Position numbers and translations under genes: made by a program. 64,000 nt of DNA from JAUNSR01 sp036655355 (GTDB taxonomy: Bacteria; Bacteroidota; Bacteroidia; Bacteroidales; JAUNSR01): contig JAVVQG010000002.1 in NCBI GenBank assembly GCA_036655355.1, positions 281,040 through 345,039 on the forward strand. Reading direction: 5' to 3'. Below the pieces are notes generated by a model. That model ran no database searches, was not told where the DNA came from, and worked only from the letters and a program-made list of their open reading frames with translations. This document shows, piece by piece, positions 1 through 9,556 of the stretch (positions are counted from its first letter, which is position 1; each line of letters opens with the position of its first letter).

Positions 1-3000
1 CCGATCTGTCATGGGACATTACATCCGGAAAAACCGGAAAAATGTCCGCGGTACGAATGAGTATGGAAAATATGCCAAACAATGGCTTCCCACACACGGG
101 TATACGCCCGGAGGCGATACCCTGTATCAGTTCGTCGACTCCACCTATAATGAACAGATGATGCGTAACATACGCTCGGTAGTTGGTGCGGAACTGGATA
201 ACTATTATAAATCGGAACCTTATACGGTAGAAGATCGTCGCAGCGGGAAACGCCAGCCGGGGATTTTCCGCCCCGTGCTGCATAAACCCTCTTCGGGACG
301 TATCCACTGGATTCATGTTCATCCCGAGAACGACGACTCACTGATGGTGGTGCCCGACGGCTGCGGAATTTTCCGTACGCACGATTTGGGACGTACCTGG
401 GATTGCATCACAGACCGAATCCCGGTGCGCGAACACCGTAACACCGCTACTCACTCGGCGATTCCGGTGGATCCGGACGATTGGAATCACGTCTTTGCCT
501 TTATGAGCAACGGAAATCCGGTGTATGAAACACGAGACGGTGGTGATTCGTGGAGACGCGTAGAGGGGGCTACCCACAAAGGATTTAAACGCGGCTATTG
601 TTTCCGCGATAAAGCCGGTAACCTGAAATTCATCGGTGCCGTACAAAACGGCGGCTCTTATTGGAACAGTCCGCTATGGATCAGCGAGGATACTTGTAAA
701 ACGTGGACACAGGTAATCGTGCCCGACGAATTGAAAGACGTACATCCTGAAAGCGGAGCCAAAGGGGTGTGGTTTCAACAAGTGGAGTTCGATCCGCAAA
801 ACCGCGATTTGATCTATCTTCCAACCTCTCAGAGCATCTTCTACTTTGACGATGGAGCCAAAAGCACTACCGTTAATGGCAAGAAGGTGTACCAAATCAA
901 GAAAATGCAACTCCGCGTTCACGATCAGGCGGGAACCACGCTTCGGAGCGATACGACCGTATTTCCGTTTACCGTGGCCAACTCGCAGGGATTCCTGAAT
1001 GTAAACCCCAATAACCCAAATCAGCTTTGGTTTGCGGCAGGTCGTCGCAACCCGCTCCAAACGGCGCTTTACTTCTCGGAAGATAAAGGAAAGAACTGGA
1101 TCACACTTCAGGAACCTTCTGCCGGAATCGGCTCGGGACGTTTGTTCGGAAACGAATCGCCTTGGGGATGGCTAGGCGGCTTCGGTGTGAATTTCACCGA
1201 TCCGAACTGGGTGTACGGATGCTCGATGAGCTCGGCGATCAGTAGCAACGGGGGTCGCGATTTCAATGAATACGCTTGGGGACACCGTATGAAGGCGCTT
1301 CATGACGACGGCTTGTATTATGGGGTTAGTAACTCCAGACACAATGCTGACAACCATTGCATCGTATCGCATAAATCGGGACGCGTTTTCCGTGGTTCCG
1401 ACGGTGGTATGCTGATGAAAGATCCGAATATCAACGATCATCAGTGGACGAATATCGGAAGCAACATGGGCCAGATGCTCTATTACTCGATTAAGGTAAA
1501 CGAGTTCGGCGATCATTTGCTCTTCGGTAACACACAGGATATCGATGCCCAGACTTACCGCTACGGCCGTTGGGGTGCGTATCGCGGATACGAGGGAAGC
1601 ACGGCGTTCGTCAATCCATACAGCAACGCCTGCTATTACTCCGGAGGTGGAGGCGGTATCGAGGATTGCGAATTCGGTTCGTGGAACAATGGCTTTACCG
1701 CCGCCGACGTTTGTACCGGCAATTGGTACCTGCGCAGAGAGGCAAGTGACAAATCGTTTTTCCGTCTGAACGATGTGGGTCGCAGTATGACCGACATCGC
1801 GGCTAAAATCGGCTACAAAGTGCGCGATTTCGGATTGTGCCGCGATAAAGGACACACTACCCTGTTCGTGCTTACCTCGGATAAGAAGGTAAAACGTTCA
1901 GTGGATAACGGCGAGACATTCGTAGATCTGTTCTCGACACAGGCCTCGGCAATCGCAACCGATCCGGACAACAGCGATGTTATTTACCTGGCGTTGCAGG
2001 GACAAGTGGTTCGCCACAACCTGAAAGACGGCTCGCAGGAGGTATTCGCGAATGGTTTACCGAACGTAAACGCCCGCTCGCTCTTTTTCCATGAAGGAAG
2101 CGGCGACCTTTACCTGCACCACGACCAAAGCGGGGTGTATCTCAAAGAGCATGACTCGAACGAATGGCGACTTTGGACCAAAGGGTATAATCCGGCGAAA
2201 TCAGGTTACGCTGTAATCAACTACACTTCGCAGGAATTCGTGCTTCAGGATTACGGTCGCGGTATCTACGTAGCGGACCTGCAGAATCCGGCCGACCGCT
2301 TTTTCAAAAACGGTTTCGCGCTGAAAGAGCTTTCCAATGTGGAGGGGCGCCGCACACTCGGTATCGATACCTATTGGATCGTTCCTTTGTATTACCACTA
2401 TGAATGGCGTGTAAACGGCATCGTACAGAACAATCCGTATCAGTACCTTACAACGGCACTGAATCCGGGAGACCGCGTACAGCTCAAACTCACCCTGCGC
2501 GAGTCGCCGGACGTATCCACCCTGTCACAGGAATTCGTGGTAACGGAAACGGCTTCGGTTACTCCGAATAAGAAAGCGGGCAACGCACTCTACTCAAACC
2601 AGAAAGGTCGTTTGGACCTGGGCTACGTGGATTATTTCTTCAACGACTTCACCATTGAATTCTGGGCGAAGCCGCAGAGCAACGGGATCTTACTGGGGAA
2701 TCGTCAACGGGATGATCGCGACGTGAAAGGATGGTACCTGGCTGTCGACGGCGATCAGCTGAGATTCAAATACTGTCCGGCGAACAACTTCTCGCGTCCC
2801 GTTTATGAAACGAACATGCCGGATCAGCAGAAAGAACTGAATGCGGGCGCGCTCAAATTGGGCGAATGGTCGCACATCTCGGTAGCACACAGCAGAAACG
2901 GCGATATCCGAATCTTTGTGAACGGAATACAGAAGGTTTCCGCTCCCCGTATCCTGCCGGAACATACCTTGAATAACTCGATGTATCTTTCGCTATTCGC

Positions 3001-6000
3001 AGACGGGTATGACCTGAACGCGATCAATGCCGCCGTAGATGAGTTTAAAATCTGGAACTACGCGCTTTCGCAGGAGGAAATCCGCAAGGTGATGTATTCG
3101 CACGAAGCGGACCGAAAAGAGGGATTGGTGTATTACAACGGATTCAACGGCGAAACACTGACCGACAACAAGGAGACTTTCTCCCGTCAGGAACCGCGTC
3201 CGCGTATCCGTGGGGAATTTACAGCTGTCAACATGCCGGTTTCGGTGGGCGCATCTCATGCGGTGACAGCTCCGCTTTCGGGAACGACGTTATTCGCTAA
3301 GGGAGAGCTTAAACTGATGAGTATCACGGCGAAAGACGCCGCATATACGCCAGAACTGACCGTATACGGATATGACACGCAGGTGCTGACCGAAAAGGAA
3401 TCGAACCTACACCCGGACTATTACATCCTCTCTCCTATCGGTTATCAGATCAAGAATTTTGATAATGCGGTAAGCGAGCGCGATACCACCGACCTAAGCT
3501 TCTTCATCGACAATTACGATGCGGCGAAAGAGTACCACCTCTACGTGGCGGATGCCGAAAAAGAGAATAAATATTGGGAGGCTTATCGCAAATTGCGATA
3601 CGATGGCGGTACGGCGACTTTAACAGCCGATGCGGCACGCATCTCCGAACTGGGAGGCAAATGCATGCTGATCGTCACCTATCAGCCGGCGATCGAAGTA
3701 ACCATACGCGAAATGAATCAGGCCGGCGTGCTTTCGGTTTATTCGCAGCAGAAGTCAGACTATACGCTGGATGCCCGTTTGGTAGGCGACTTGATGGAAC
3801 CATTCCAAGCTTATTCTGTAAAATCAGATCATCCGATTCTGCAACCGACCGAGGCGTTCCATTTCACCAAAGGAGTGGCAACGGGTAAGATGAAGATCAA
3901 CCCTGCAGAGCTCGGCGCGTTCGGCGAAGCAACGCCAACTTACCTGCGCGGAGAGGATCACCAGATGATTCCGTTCCCGGTAAAAGTGACCAACAGAATG
4001 ATACCGGCCGAAGCGGGACACTCGGTTCAACTTATTAAAGGGGGACTCACCATCGGAAACAGCGCTACGTTTGCACCGGTTCACCTGTCGAACACCGTTT
4101 CAATCATGGGATGGATACGCATTGATTCGGCTGCGGTACTCTCCGGGATGAAACCACTCTTTATGTTCCGCGGCGGCAGTCCGATGGTCGCTACCGGCAT
4201 TCACCTGGAGAGCGGCAATGTGCGTTGCCACTGGAACGAGGAAGGCTGGAGCTGGGGAACTTCTACGGCATTGAACGTGACACCGGATCAGTTGGGACAA
4301 TGGATCCACCTGGCACTGGTAGCACGTCCCGACGGAATGGATTATTACCTCAACGGAACGAAATACACCGTGAACCGCACCATCAACAAAGCGCGCATCC
4401 AAGCGCCGCTGATGCTGGGACAGAATTTTTCCGGCGACCGTTGGTTCAGCGGTGCATTCGACCAGGTGGGATTGTGGAACCGCTCCTTAACACAAGACGA
4501 AGTGGTGCGTTACATGCACTCCGCTCCCCTACTGAACGATTCGGCATTGGTCGTATACACCAACATGGATTACCTCGATGAAGAGGGAGTGATTCTAGAT
4601 GCGAAAAACGATGCAGCCGTCACACAGTTCGGAATGGCGGTAAAAGGTCACCGTTCGTCGTTTCCGTTCAATTCGACAGAAAGCACTCGGCACGATGCAC
4701 AGACAAACGGATCGAACACGACTAGCGCAAACGGGGCATGGCAGGCGACATTGCCGGCCGGTACCACTGCAGGTTATTATGTGAACCGTTTTGCGGAACT
4801 TCCGTACAACTACGCAAACGCATCCCGTTCAGGATACCGCCCGCTGAAAAGAGAGTACGCAACACTCCTGTTTGACCGCAAAATGACACTCGCGGCTCAA
4901 GACACGGTGGTGCTTACCGTTTCGGACGAAGCGATTCTCGAAGGCGATCCGATTACATTGACGATTCGTCCCATCGGATCGGAACAGCCGTTCGATACGT
5001 ATGCGAACGCCACGGCCGTAGCCAACGGAACGGCAACCTTCCGCATTGCCGGAAACTTGTTGAATCAAGGGGCCACACTCCTGCTTCAGATCGCTCCGGA
5101 CGCGGCTCAACGACCTATCAAAGGGGAAGTGATCGTACCGGGTATCACTGCCGGCAATCCGAATATCATCCTCAAAGAGGGCGATACTACAATTCCGCTG
5201 CAAGTGAAGATGAACAGTTACAATGCGGGCGATATCGTACTGCTTTCGGTGAAAGAGAGCGCTTATGCCTCGCTTGACCGCGACACGGTGGATATGAACT
5301 CGGCGAACGGCAACTTCTCCGTACGCATCGACAGAGCTAAAATAAACAAACTGGCATGGAACCCGGTAACCGTTTCGCTCGTGGGGGCTCAGGCCGAAAC
5401 CATCGAACTGCAGGTTTCGCTTGAACCGCGCGTTGAACTGCGATTGAAAAACGGCACCGATGCAAACCATTTCACAGCGATCGAGCCGATTTCTACCCTC
5501 GAGGTGGAAGCGGAATTGATTCAAGGTGTCATGGAGAACGACGTGAAGTTGACCACTACGGCCGATGTCAACAACGTTCTCAACACGGGTAACGGTACAT
5601 TGCTGAGCAACCGTGCCGTAACCATCAACGGACTGGAGCATTTCTCCTCTCCATTGGGTGTGGCAAATGAGGGATGGAACCTGATCGGAAACCCTTACCT
5701 GGCGAATATCAACTTGACCAAACGCCAGAACATCGATTTCGATCCGGCAAAACTGACTCATTTCGTTTATCAGTACAACCACGAAAGCGAAACGTTCGAA
5801 ACGTCAGACATGACCAACTACGAACAGTCGCAACAGATCGCTCCGTTCCAGCCTTACTTTGTGCAGGCGATGGAGAAAGACGCTTCCGTGACGGTATTGC
5901 CGGCAGCGAAAGAGGCAGAGATCAACCGACGTAACTTCGACCATTATACGGCCACCGAACGCACCTCGATCCGTCTGCAACTGAATACCGGCGATCGCTA

Positions 6001-6604
6001 TTCAGACCGCACCGACATTGTTCAGCAGGCGGATGCCTCTCTGAATTTCGTACTCAATGAGGATGCGCCGAAGATGTGGAGTGTCGGCTCGTCAGCCAAC
6101 GAAATCATCACGCTGGCCAACAACACCCCGGTTTCGGTAAATACCATTCCGGTGATGGACATCGAGATTCCGATCCTGATGATTATCCGTGAGATCGGTC
6201 CGCTTTCTATTCAGATCGCACACCTTTCGGGACTCAGCGAGAGCGAGGTAACCATCCTCGATCGTCAGACAGGTAGATCCTGGAGTCCGTCGCTTCACAC
6301 AACAGAGCAGATCGAGATGAATGAAACCGGTCGCTTCGGAAGCCGTTTCGTTCTGAAAATCGAACGCTCGGTTACAGGAATCGATGCCGTACGCTCTTAT
6401 CCGGTTTATGTACAGGATAAACATTGCATCATTTCCGACCTGCAGGGAGATGCCCGCGTAATGATCTACGATCTGAGCGGTCGCCTCATCGTGAATGAAA
6501 CCGTTCACGCATCGAGCTATGAAACGGTGCTTCCTGAAGGAGTTTATATGGTGAAGATTGCTGAAAATGGAAAAGATTACGTAACAAAAATCATTGTCAG
6601 ATGA
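1..6604 (+). CDS. Giant exported multidomain protein with type IX secretion C-terminal domain (5' end outside window)
   Basis: The frame is open to the left edge and the first ATG (position 11) is not followed by a signal peptide, so the true start lies upstream; 2197 residues are visible from that ATG. The first ~700 residues carry Asp-box-like motifs (RTHDLGRTW, ETRDGGDSW, SEDKGKNW, SVDNGETF) typical of BNR/sortilin-type beta-propellers. Two LamG/concanavalin-like domains follow at about residues 858-1050 and 1336-1520 (FTIEFWAKP, SIMGWIRID). The last ~75 residues (MIYDLSGRLI ... LPEGVYMVKI) have the form of a type A sorting domain of the type IX secretion system. The inferred role is a secreted or surface-attached adhesin or carbohydrate-interacting protein; no enzyme active site is recognised. 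It overlaps the next gene by ATGA at 6601-6604, implying translational coupling. Confidence 0.85.
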   Translation, partial: RSVMGHYIRKNRKNVRGTNEYGKYAKQWLPTHGYTPGGDTLYQFVDSTYNEQMMRNIRSVVGAELDNYYKSEPYTVEDRRSGKRQPGIFRPVLHKPSSGRIHWIHVHPENDDSLMVVPDGCGIFRTHDLGRTWDCITDRIPVREHRNTATHSAIPVDPDDWNHVFAFMSNGNPVYETRDGGDSWRRVEGATHKGFKRGYCFRDKAGNLKFIGAVQNGGSYWNSPLWISEDTCKTWTQVIVPDELKDVHPESGAKGVWFQQVEFDPQNRDLIYLPTSQSIFYFDDGAKSTTVNGKKVYQIKKMQLRVHDQAGTTLRSDTTVFPFTVANSQGFLNVNPNNPNQLWFAAGRRNPLQTALYFSEDKGKNWITLQEPSAGIGSGRLFGNESPWGWLGGFGVNFTDPNWVYGCSMSSAISSNGGRDFNEYAWGHRMKALHDDGLYYGVSNSRHNADNHCIVSHKSGRVFRGSDGGMLMKDPNINDHQWTNIGSNMGQMLYYSIKVNEFGDHLLFGNTQDIDAQTYRYGRWGAYRGYEGSTAFVNPYSNACYYSGGGGGIEDCEFGSWNNGFTAADVCTGNWYLRREASDKSFFRLNDVGRSMTDIAAKIGYKVRDFGLCRDKGHTTLFVLTSDKKVKRSVDNGETFVDLFSTQASAIATDPDNSDVIYLALQGQVVRHNLKDGSQEVFANGLPNVNARSLFFHEGSGDLYLHHDQSGVYLKEHDSNEWRLWTKGYNPAKSGYAVINYTSQEFVLQDYGRGIYVADLQNPADRFFKNGFALKELSNVEGRRTLGIDTYWIVPLYYHYEWRVNGIVQNNPYQYLTTALNPGDRVQLKLTLRESPDVSTLSQEFVVTETASVTPNKKAGNALYSNQKGRLDLGYVDYFFNDFTIEFWAKPQSNGILLGNRQRDDRDVKGWYLAVDGDQLRFKYCPANNFSRPVYETNMPDQQKELNAGALKLGEWSHISVAHSRNGDIRIFVNGIQKVSAPRILPEHTLNNSMYLSLFADGYDLNAINAAVDEFKIWNYALSQEEIRKVMYSHEADRKEGLVYYNGFNGETLTDNKETFSRQEPRPRIRGEFTAVNMPVSVGASHAVTAPLSGTTLFAKGELKLMSITAKDAAYTPELTVYGYDTQVLTEKESNLHPDYYILSPIGYQIKNFDNAVSERDTTDLSFFIDNYDAAKEYHLYVADAEKENKYWEAYRKLRYDGGTATLTADAARISELGGKCMLIVTYQPAIEVTIREMNQAGVLSVYSQQKSDYTLDARLVGDLMEPFQAYSVKSDHPILQPTEAFHFTKGVATGKMKINPAELGAFGEATPTYLRGEDHQMIPFPVKVTNRMIPAEAGHSVQLIKGGLTIGNSATFAPVHLSNTVSIMGWIRIDSAAVLSGMKPLFMFRGGSPMVATGIHLESGNVRCHWNEEGWSWGTSTALNVTPDQLGQWIHLALVARPDGMDYYLNGTKYTVNRTINKARIQAPLMLGQNFSGDRWFSGAFDQVGLWNRSLTQDEVVRYMHSAPLLNDSALVVYTNMDYLDEEGVILDAKNDAAVTQFGMAVKGHRSSFPFNSTESTRHDAQTNGSNTTSANGAWQATLPAGTTAGYYVNRFAELPYNYANASRSGYRPLKREYATLLFDRKMTLAAQDTVVLTVSDEAILEGDPITLTIRPIGSEQPFDTYANATAVANGTATFRIAGNLLNQGATLLLQIAPDAAQRPIKGEVIVPGITAGNPNIILKEGDTTIPLQVKMNSYNAGDIVLLSVKESAYASLDRDTVDMNSANGNFSVRIDRAKINKLAWNPVTVSLVGAQAETIELQVSLEPRVELRLKNGTDANHFTAIEPISTLEVEAELIQGVMENDVKLTTTADVNNVLNTGNGTLLSNRAVTINGLEHFSSPLGVANEGWNLIGNPYLANINLTKRQNIDFDPAKLTHFVYQYNHESETFETSDMTNYEQSQQIAPFQPYFVQAMEKDASVTVLPAAKEAEINRRNFDHYTATERTSIRLQLNTGDRYSDRTDIVQQADASLNFVLNEDAPKMWSVGSSANEIITLANNTPVSVNTIPVMDIEIPILMIIREIGPLSIQIAHLSGLSESEVTILDRQTGRSWSPSLHTTEQIEMNETGRFGSRFVLKIERSVTGIDAVRSYPVYVQDKHCIISDLQGDARVMIYDLSGRLIVNETVHASSYETVLPEGVYMVKIAENGKDYVTKIIVR

Positions 6605-9504
6605 AAATATTAAAAGCTATCAGATATTACTTACCCCTGCTCTTGCTGCTCATCCCGGGGATGTTGTGTGCCCAGGAGCTTGAATTGTTGGGGTTATATC
6701 CCGTCGGCAGCGATTATCAGCTGAAGGCCCGCATCGCGCTCAACGGGAAAGTGATCCGACACGTTACAACCTATACGTATCGCATGACAGACGGCTTTAC
6801 AACAAGCGCCCGGTCGTACGATCTGATCGACAATCAGTTCCTATCGGCCGATGTGGCCCTGCAGGAAAATGCAACCTGTACCTATCGCATGGAAGTGGTA
6901 TTGGCGGAGAATCTCTCCGCCGACACTGCCGGCGATATCAAACTGCTCTCTCCCTGCATCGACGCCGCGGGAGGCGCCCCTTTCATGTGGCTGGGTGATC
7001 TCAACTGGAGTTCTGCCGTTTCGGGGTGGGGCAATCATCCCCCTCAGGTGGATAAGTCGGTTGACACTTCGATGAAAATCATTTTGAACGATACGACTTA
7101 CTATAAAGGGGTATCCAATCATACCGAGGGGCATCTCGAATATCAGTTCTCTACGCCGTTCTCCCGTTTTGTGAGCCGCTTGGGCGTACAGGATGCGATG
7201 GCGAACGGTGATGTGCGTTTCCGCATTTTAACAAACGGCACGTTGCATTCAGAGTATTCGATGTATTCGAAAACAAATCCCAATCGTGGAAATCGTCCCT
7301 GCTACGAAGATATCTCGATCGATTTCAATGATGTAACCGCATTGCGCATCGAATATCAGATGCTCGACGGAAATAATGCAGCCGATCACGGTCAGTTGGC
7401 AATGGCACGTCTTTACCTAGCCGAATCGGGATCGACAAACAAACAGGCCCAGACGGTGACGTTTAATACAGCCGGCGGAGTGATTCCGGAAAACACCAAA
7501 CGCATTGCGTTGAACGCAACAGCTACTTCGGGGGGTAAAATCCATTACCGCGTTGTAAAAGGGGAAGAGCTGGCACGCATCGTCAACGAAAACGAACTGG
7601 AGTTGCTGCACGGCAAAAAAGGAGAGATCACCGTTGAGGCAACGCAGTACGGCAGCGAAACGTATGGTTGTGCGAATGCGATGATCCGTTTCGAGATGAA
7701 CCGCGAACCGGTTTACGAACTGGTCACCATCGGTACGTTCTCCGACAATGAGAAATTCGCATACCTGTACCTCGATACGAAAAACCGCCGTATGGACTCA
7801 CTCCGGGTGGTTTTCTATGACAATGCGCTTCGTCTGACGCCTGTTCGCGAGATGAACCTGATGCCTTTTATCGCCGACAAAACCTTCGATACGCCGCAGG
7901 TAGCGCGTCTACCTTGGAGCGATGAGGAAGTTTGCCGATTTGAATGGGTATATGAAGGTGAAAGTGAAACGGAACGCAGCGCTTACTACCAACACACATC
8001 ACCTTATGATTACGTGACAGACATCACCTACCGTGCCGGAACCAACTACGGAAGCATTGCCGTAGACAAGGCATACGGTAACAGCGGAACCATCAACATC
8101 ACCGGTCAGCAGTATGCAAAAGGTCTCGGAATCCATGCCACGGCTTGGGTGGAAGTGAACCTTCCCGAAGGGAAATACAACCGTTTTATGGCGCACGCCG
8201 GAAAACAAAGCGGCAGGGGCGGAATGATCGAATGGGTGCTTAAGAGCGACGGTTCCGAAGTGACACGTACCGGAAGAATCCCGCATACGCAGAAAGGGGA
8301 CTGGGATTATCCCGTGAATGAAGCGGCCCTTTTACGTCTGGAGATGAATGACGGGGGCGACGGAAACGGAAGCGACCACGGTGCATTGGGCGCCCCGCGT
8401 CTTTTCCTTTCAGGAAATCAGAAAACGGCGCAGGAATTGATCTGGAAGAAAGAACAACCCTTGATCCGCAACAAACCGTTCCGCCTCACACTCGATGCGA
8501 AAAGCACCTCGGGACTTCGTCCTGTTTATCAAATCGTGAAAGGGAAGGCGTATGCCACCCTTGAAAACGATACGGTGTTGAACATCCACACCGTGCCGGA
8601 CAAAGATTCGATCGTTGTGGAGGCCTTCCAACCGGGAAATACGGTTTATGCGCCTACAAGTGTGAAATCATGCGTATTCAACCTCACAAAAGGGTATGTG
8701 GTGCAACGCAACGAAAAACTGGTATTGACCGAAGATGAACAAATCGAAGAGATGACCGTGTATGGCGATGCCTTGTCATTCGGACAGGTTGTGGTTCGCA
8801 AAGGGATTGTTCAAGTGAAGAAACTGATTCTGAAATACACCTTCACTCCCGGTAAATGGCAACTCATCTCTTTCCCGACAGATCTCAACCTTGATAAGGT
8901 GAGCAACCTGAAAGAAGCGGGATACGCCTTGAAAGCGTACGACTCGAAAATGCGCTCGGAAGACCTCGACGGCAACTATTGGGTTACGTACGATTCACCG
9001 AACGTAAAAGGGTTGACCGGGTACCTGATCCGAATCGATAAAACGGCGGATAACCAACCGAAGGAGATCACCTTTACGATTGACAACGTAGCGCTCGACT
9101 TCGAATCGCCGATCCGGATTCTTGACCTGACGCTCGATCTGACCAACAGTGAACCGTTCGGACAGCAGGATATCTACATCTCGCCGGCCAATGTGAAAGG
9201 AAACACGCTCAAAGTAGCTGTCAGCTTCAATCCGCAGAACACAGACGAATTGCCGCTCAACTATGAAAAAGCGCTCCGCGAATCGCGCGTCACCTATACG
9301 CCGAACCGTTCGGGAATCCGACTGACACTGCCCGACCCAACCGAAGCGAAGATCGCCATCTACGATAAAAAGATGAAGAAGCTTTTAAAAGCAGTCCGTT
9401 ACGTATCGCCGATGATGATTGACATCGCCGATCTGCCGGAAGGCACCTACAACATGGTCGTTTCTTATGGAAATGCCATCGAAGTAAAAAGTTTCGAGAA
9501 ATAG
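6601..9504 (+). CDS. Large exported protein with two NPCBM-like carbohydrate-binding domains
   Basis: This 967-residue protein starts with a clear signal peptide (a long Leu run after Lys/Arg, ending near LCAQE at about residue 25). Two regions resemble the NPCBM/NEW2 galactose-binding-like fold: about residues 129-271 (KGVSNHTEGHLEYQF ... FRILTNG) and about 469-601 (KGLGIHATAWVEVNLP ... DHGALGAPRLFLSG). The C-terminus (AKIAIYDKKMKKL ... LPEGTYNMVV) looks like a divergent type IX sorting domain. The ATG sits inside the stop of the preceding giant gene, so the two are almost surely one operon and may act together on the cell surface. No catalytic residues are recognised, so its substrate is unknown. 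A strong terminator follows. Confidence 0.85.
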   Translation: MKILKAIRYYLPLLLLLIPGMLCAQELELLGLYPVGSDYQLKARIALNGKVIRHVTTYTYRMTDGFTTSARSYDLIDNQFLSADVALQENATCTYRMEVVLAENLSADTAGDIKLLSPCIDAAGGAPFMWLGDLNWSSAVSGWGNHPPQVDKSVDTSMKIILNDTTYYKGVSNHTEGHLEYQFSTPFSRFVSRLGVQDAMANGDVRFRILTNGTLHSEYSMYSKTNPNRGNRPCYEDISIDFNDVTALRIEYQMLDGNNAADHGQLAMARLYLAESGSTNKQAQTVTFNTAGGVIPENTKRIALNATATSGGKIHYRVVKGEELARIVNENELELLHGKKGEITVEATQYGSETYGCANAMIRFEMNREPVYELVTIGTFSDNEKFAYLYLDTKNRRMDSLRVVFYDNALRLTPVREMNLMPFIADKTFDTPQVARLPWSDEEVCRFEWVYEGESETERSAYYQHTSPYDYVTDITYRAGTNYGSIAVDKAYGNSGTINITGQQYAKGLGIHATAWVEVNLPEGKYNRFMAHAGKQSGRGGMIEWVLKSDGSEVTRTGRIPHTQKGDWDYPVNEAALLRLEMNDGGDGNGSDHGALGAPRLFLSGNQKTAQELIWKKEQPLIRNKPFRLTLDAKSTSGLRPVYQIVKGKAYATLENDTVLNIHTVPDKDSIVVEAFQPGNTVYAPTSVKSCVFNLTKGYVVQRNEKLVLTEDEQIEEMTVYGDALSFGQVVVRKGIVQVKKLILKYTFTPGKWQLISFPTDLNLDKVSNLKEAGYALKAYDSKMRSEDLDGNYWVTYDSPNVKGLTGYLIRIDKTADNQPKEITFTIDNVALDFESPIRILDLTLDLTNSEPFGQQDIYISPANVKGNTLKVAVSFNPQNTDELPLNYEKALRESRVTYTPNRSGIRLTLPDPTEAKIAIYDKKMKKLLKAVRYVSPMMIDIADLPEGTYNMVVSYGNAIEVKSFEK

Positions 9505-9513
9505 TATGAACTG

Positions 9514-9550
9514 AAAAAAGACCGACTCCATTCCGGAGCCGGTCTTTTTT
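9514..9550. terminator. Bidirectional rho-independent terminator
   Basis: A-run, stem GACCGACTCC / GGAGCCGGTC with one mismatch, 5-nt loop, then T-run. It lies between the convergent exported-protein gene and ahpF, so it can serve both strands. Confidence 0.85.
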
Positions 9551-9556
9551 GTTTTA

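Noticed and set aside
4829..5782. 317-codon open frame on the minus strand
   Set aside because: Antisense shadow within the giant exported-protein gene; no recognisable features.
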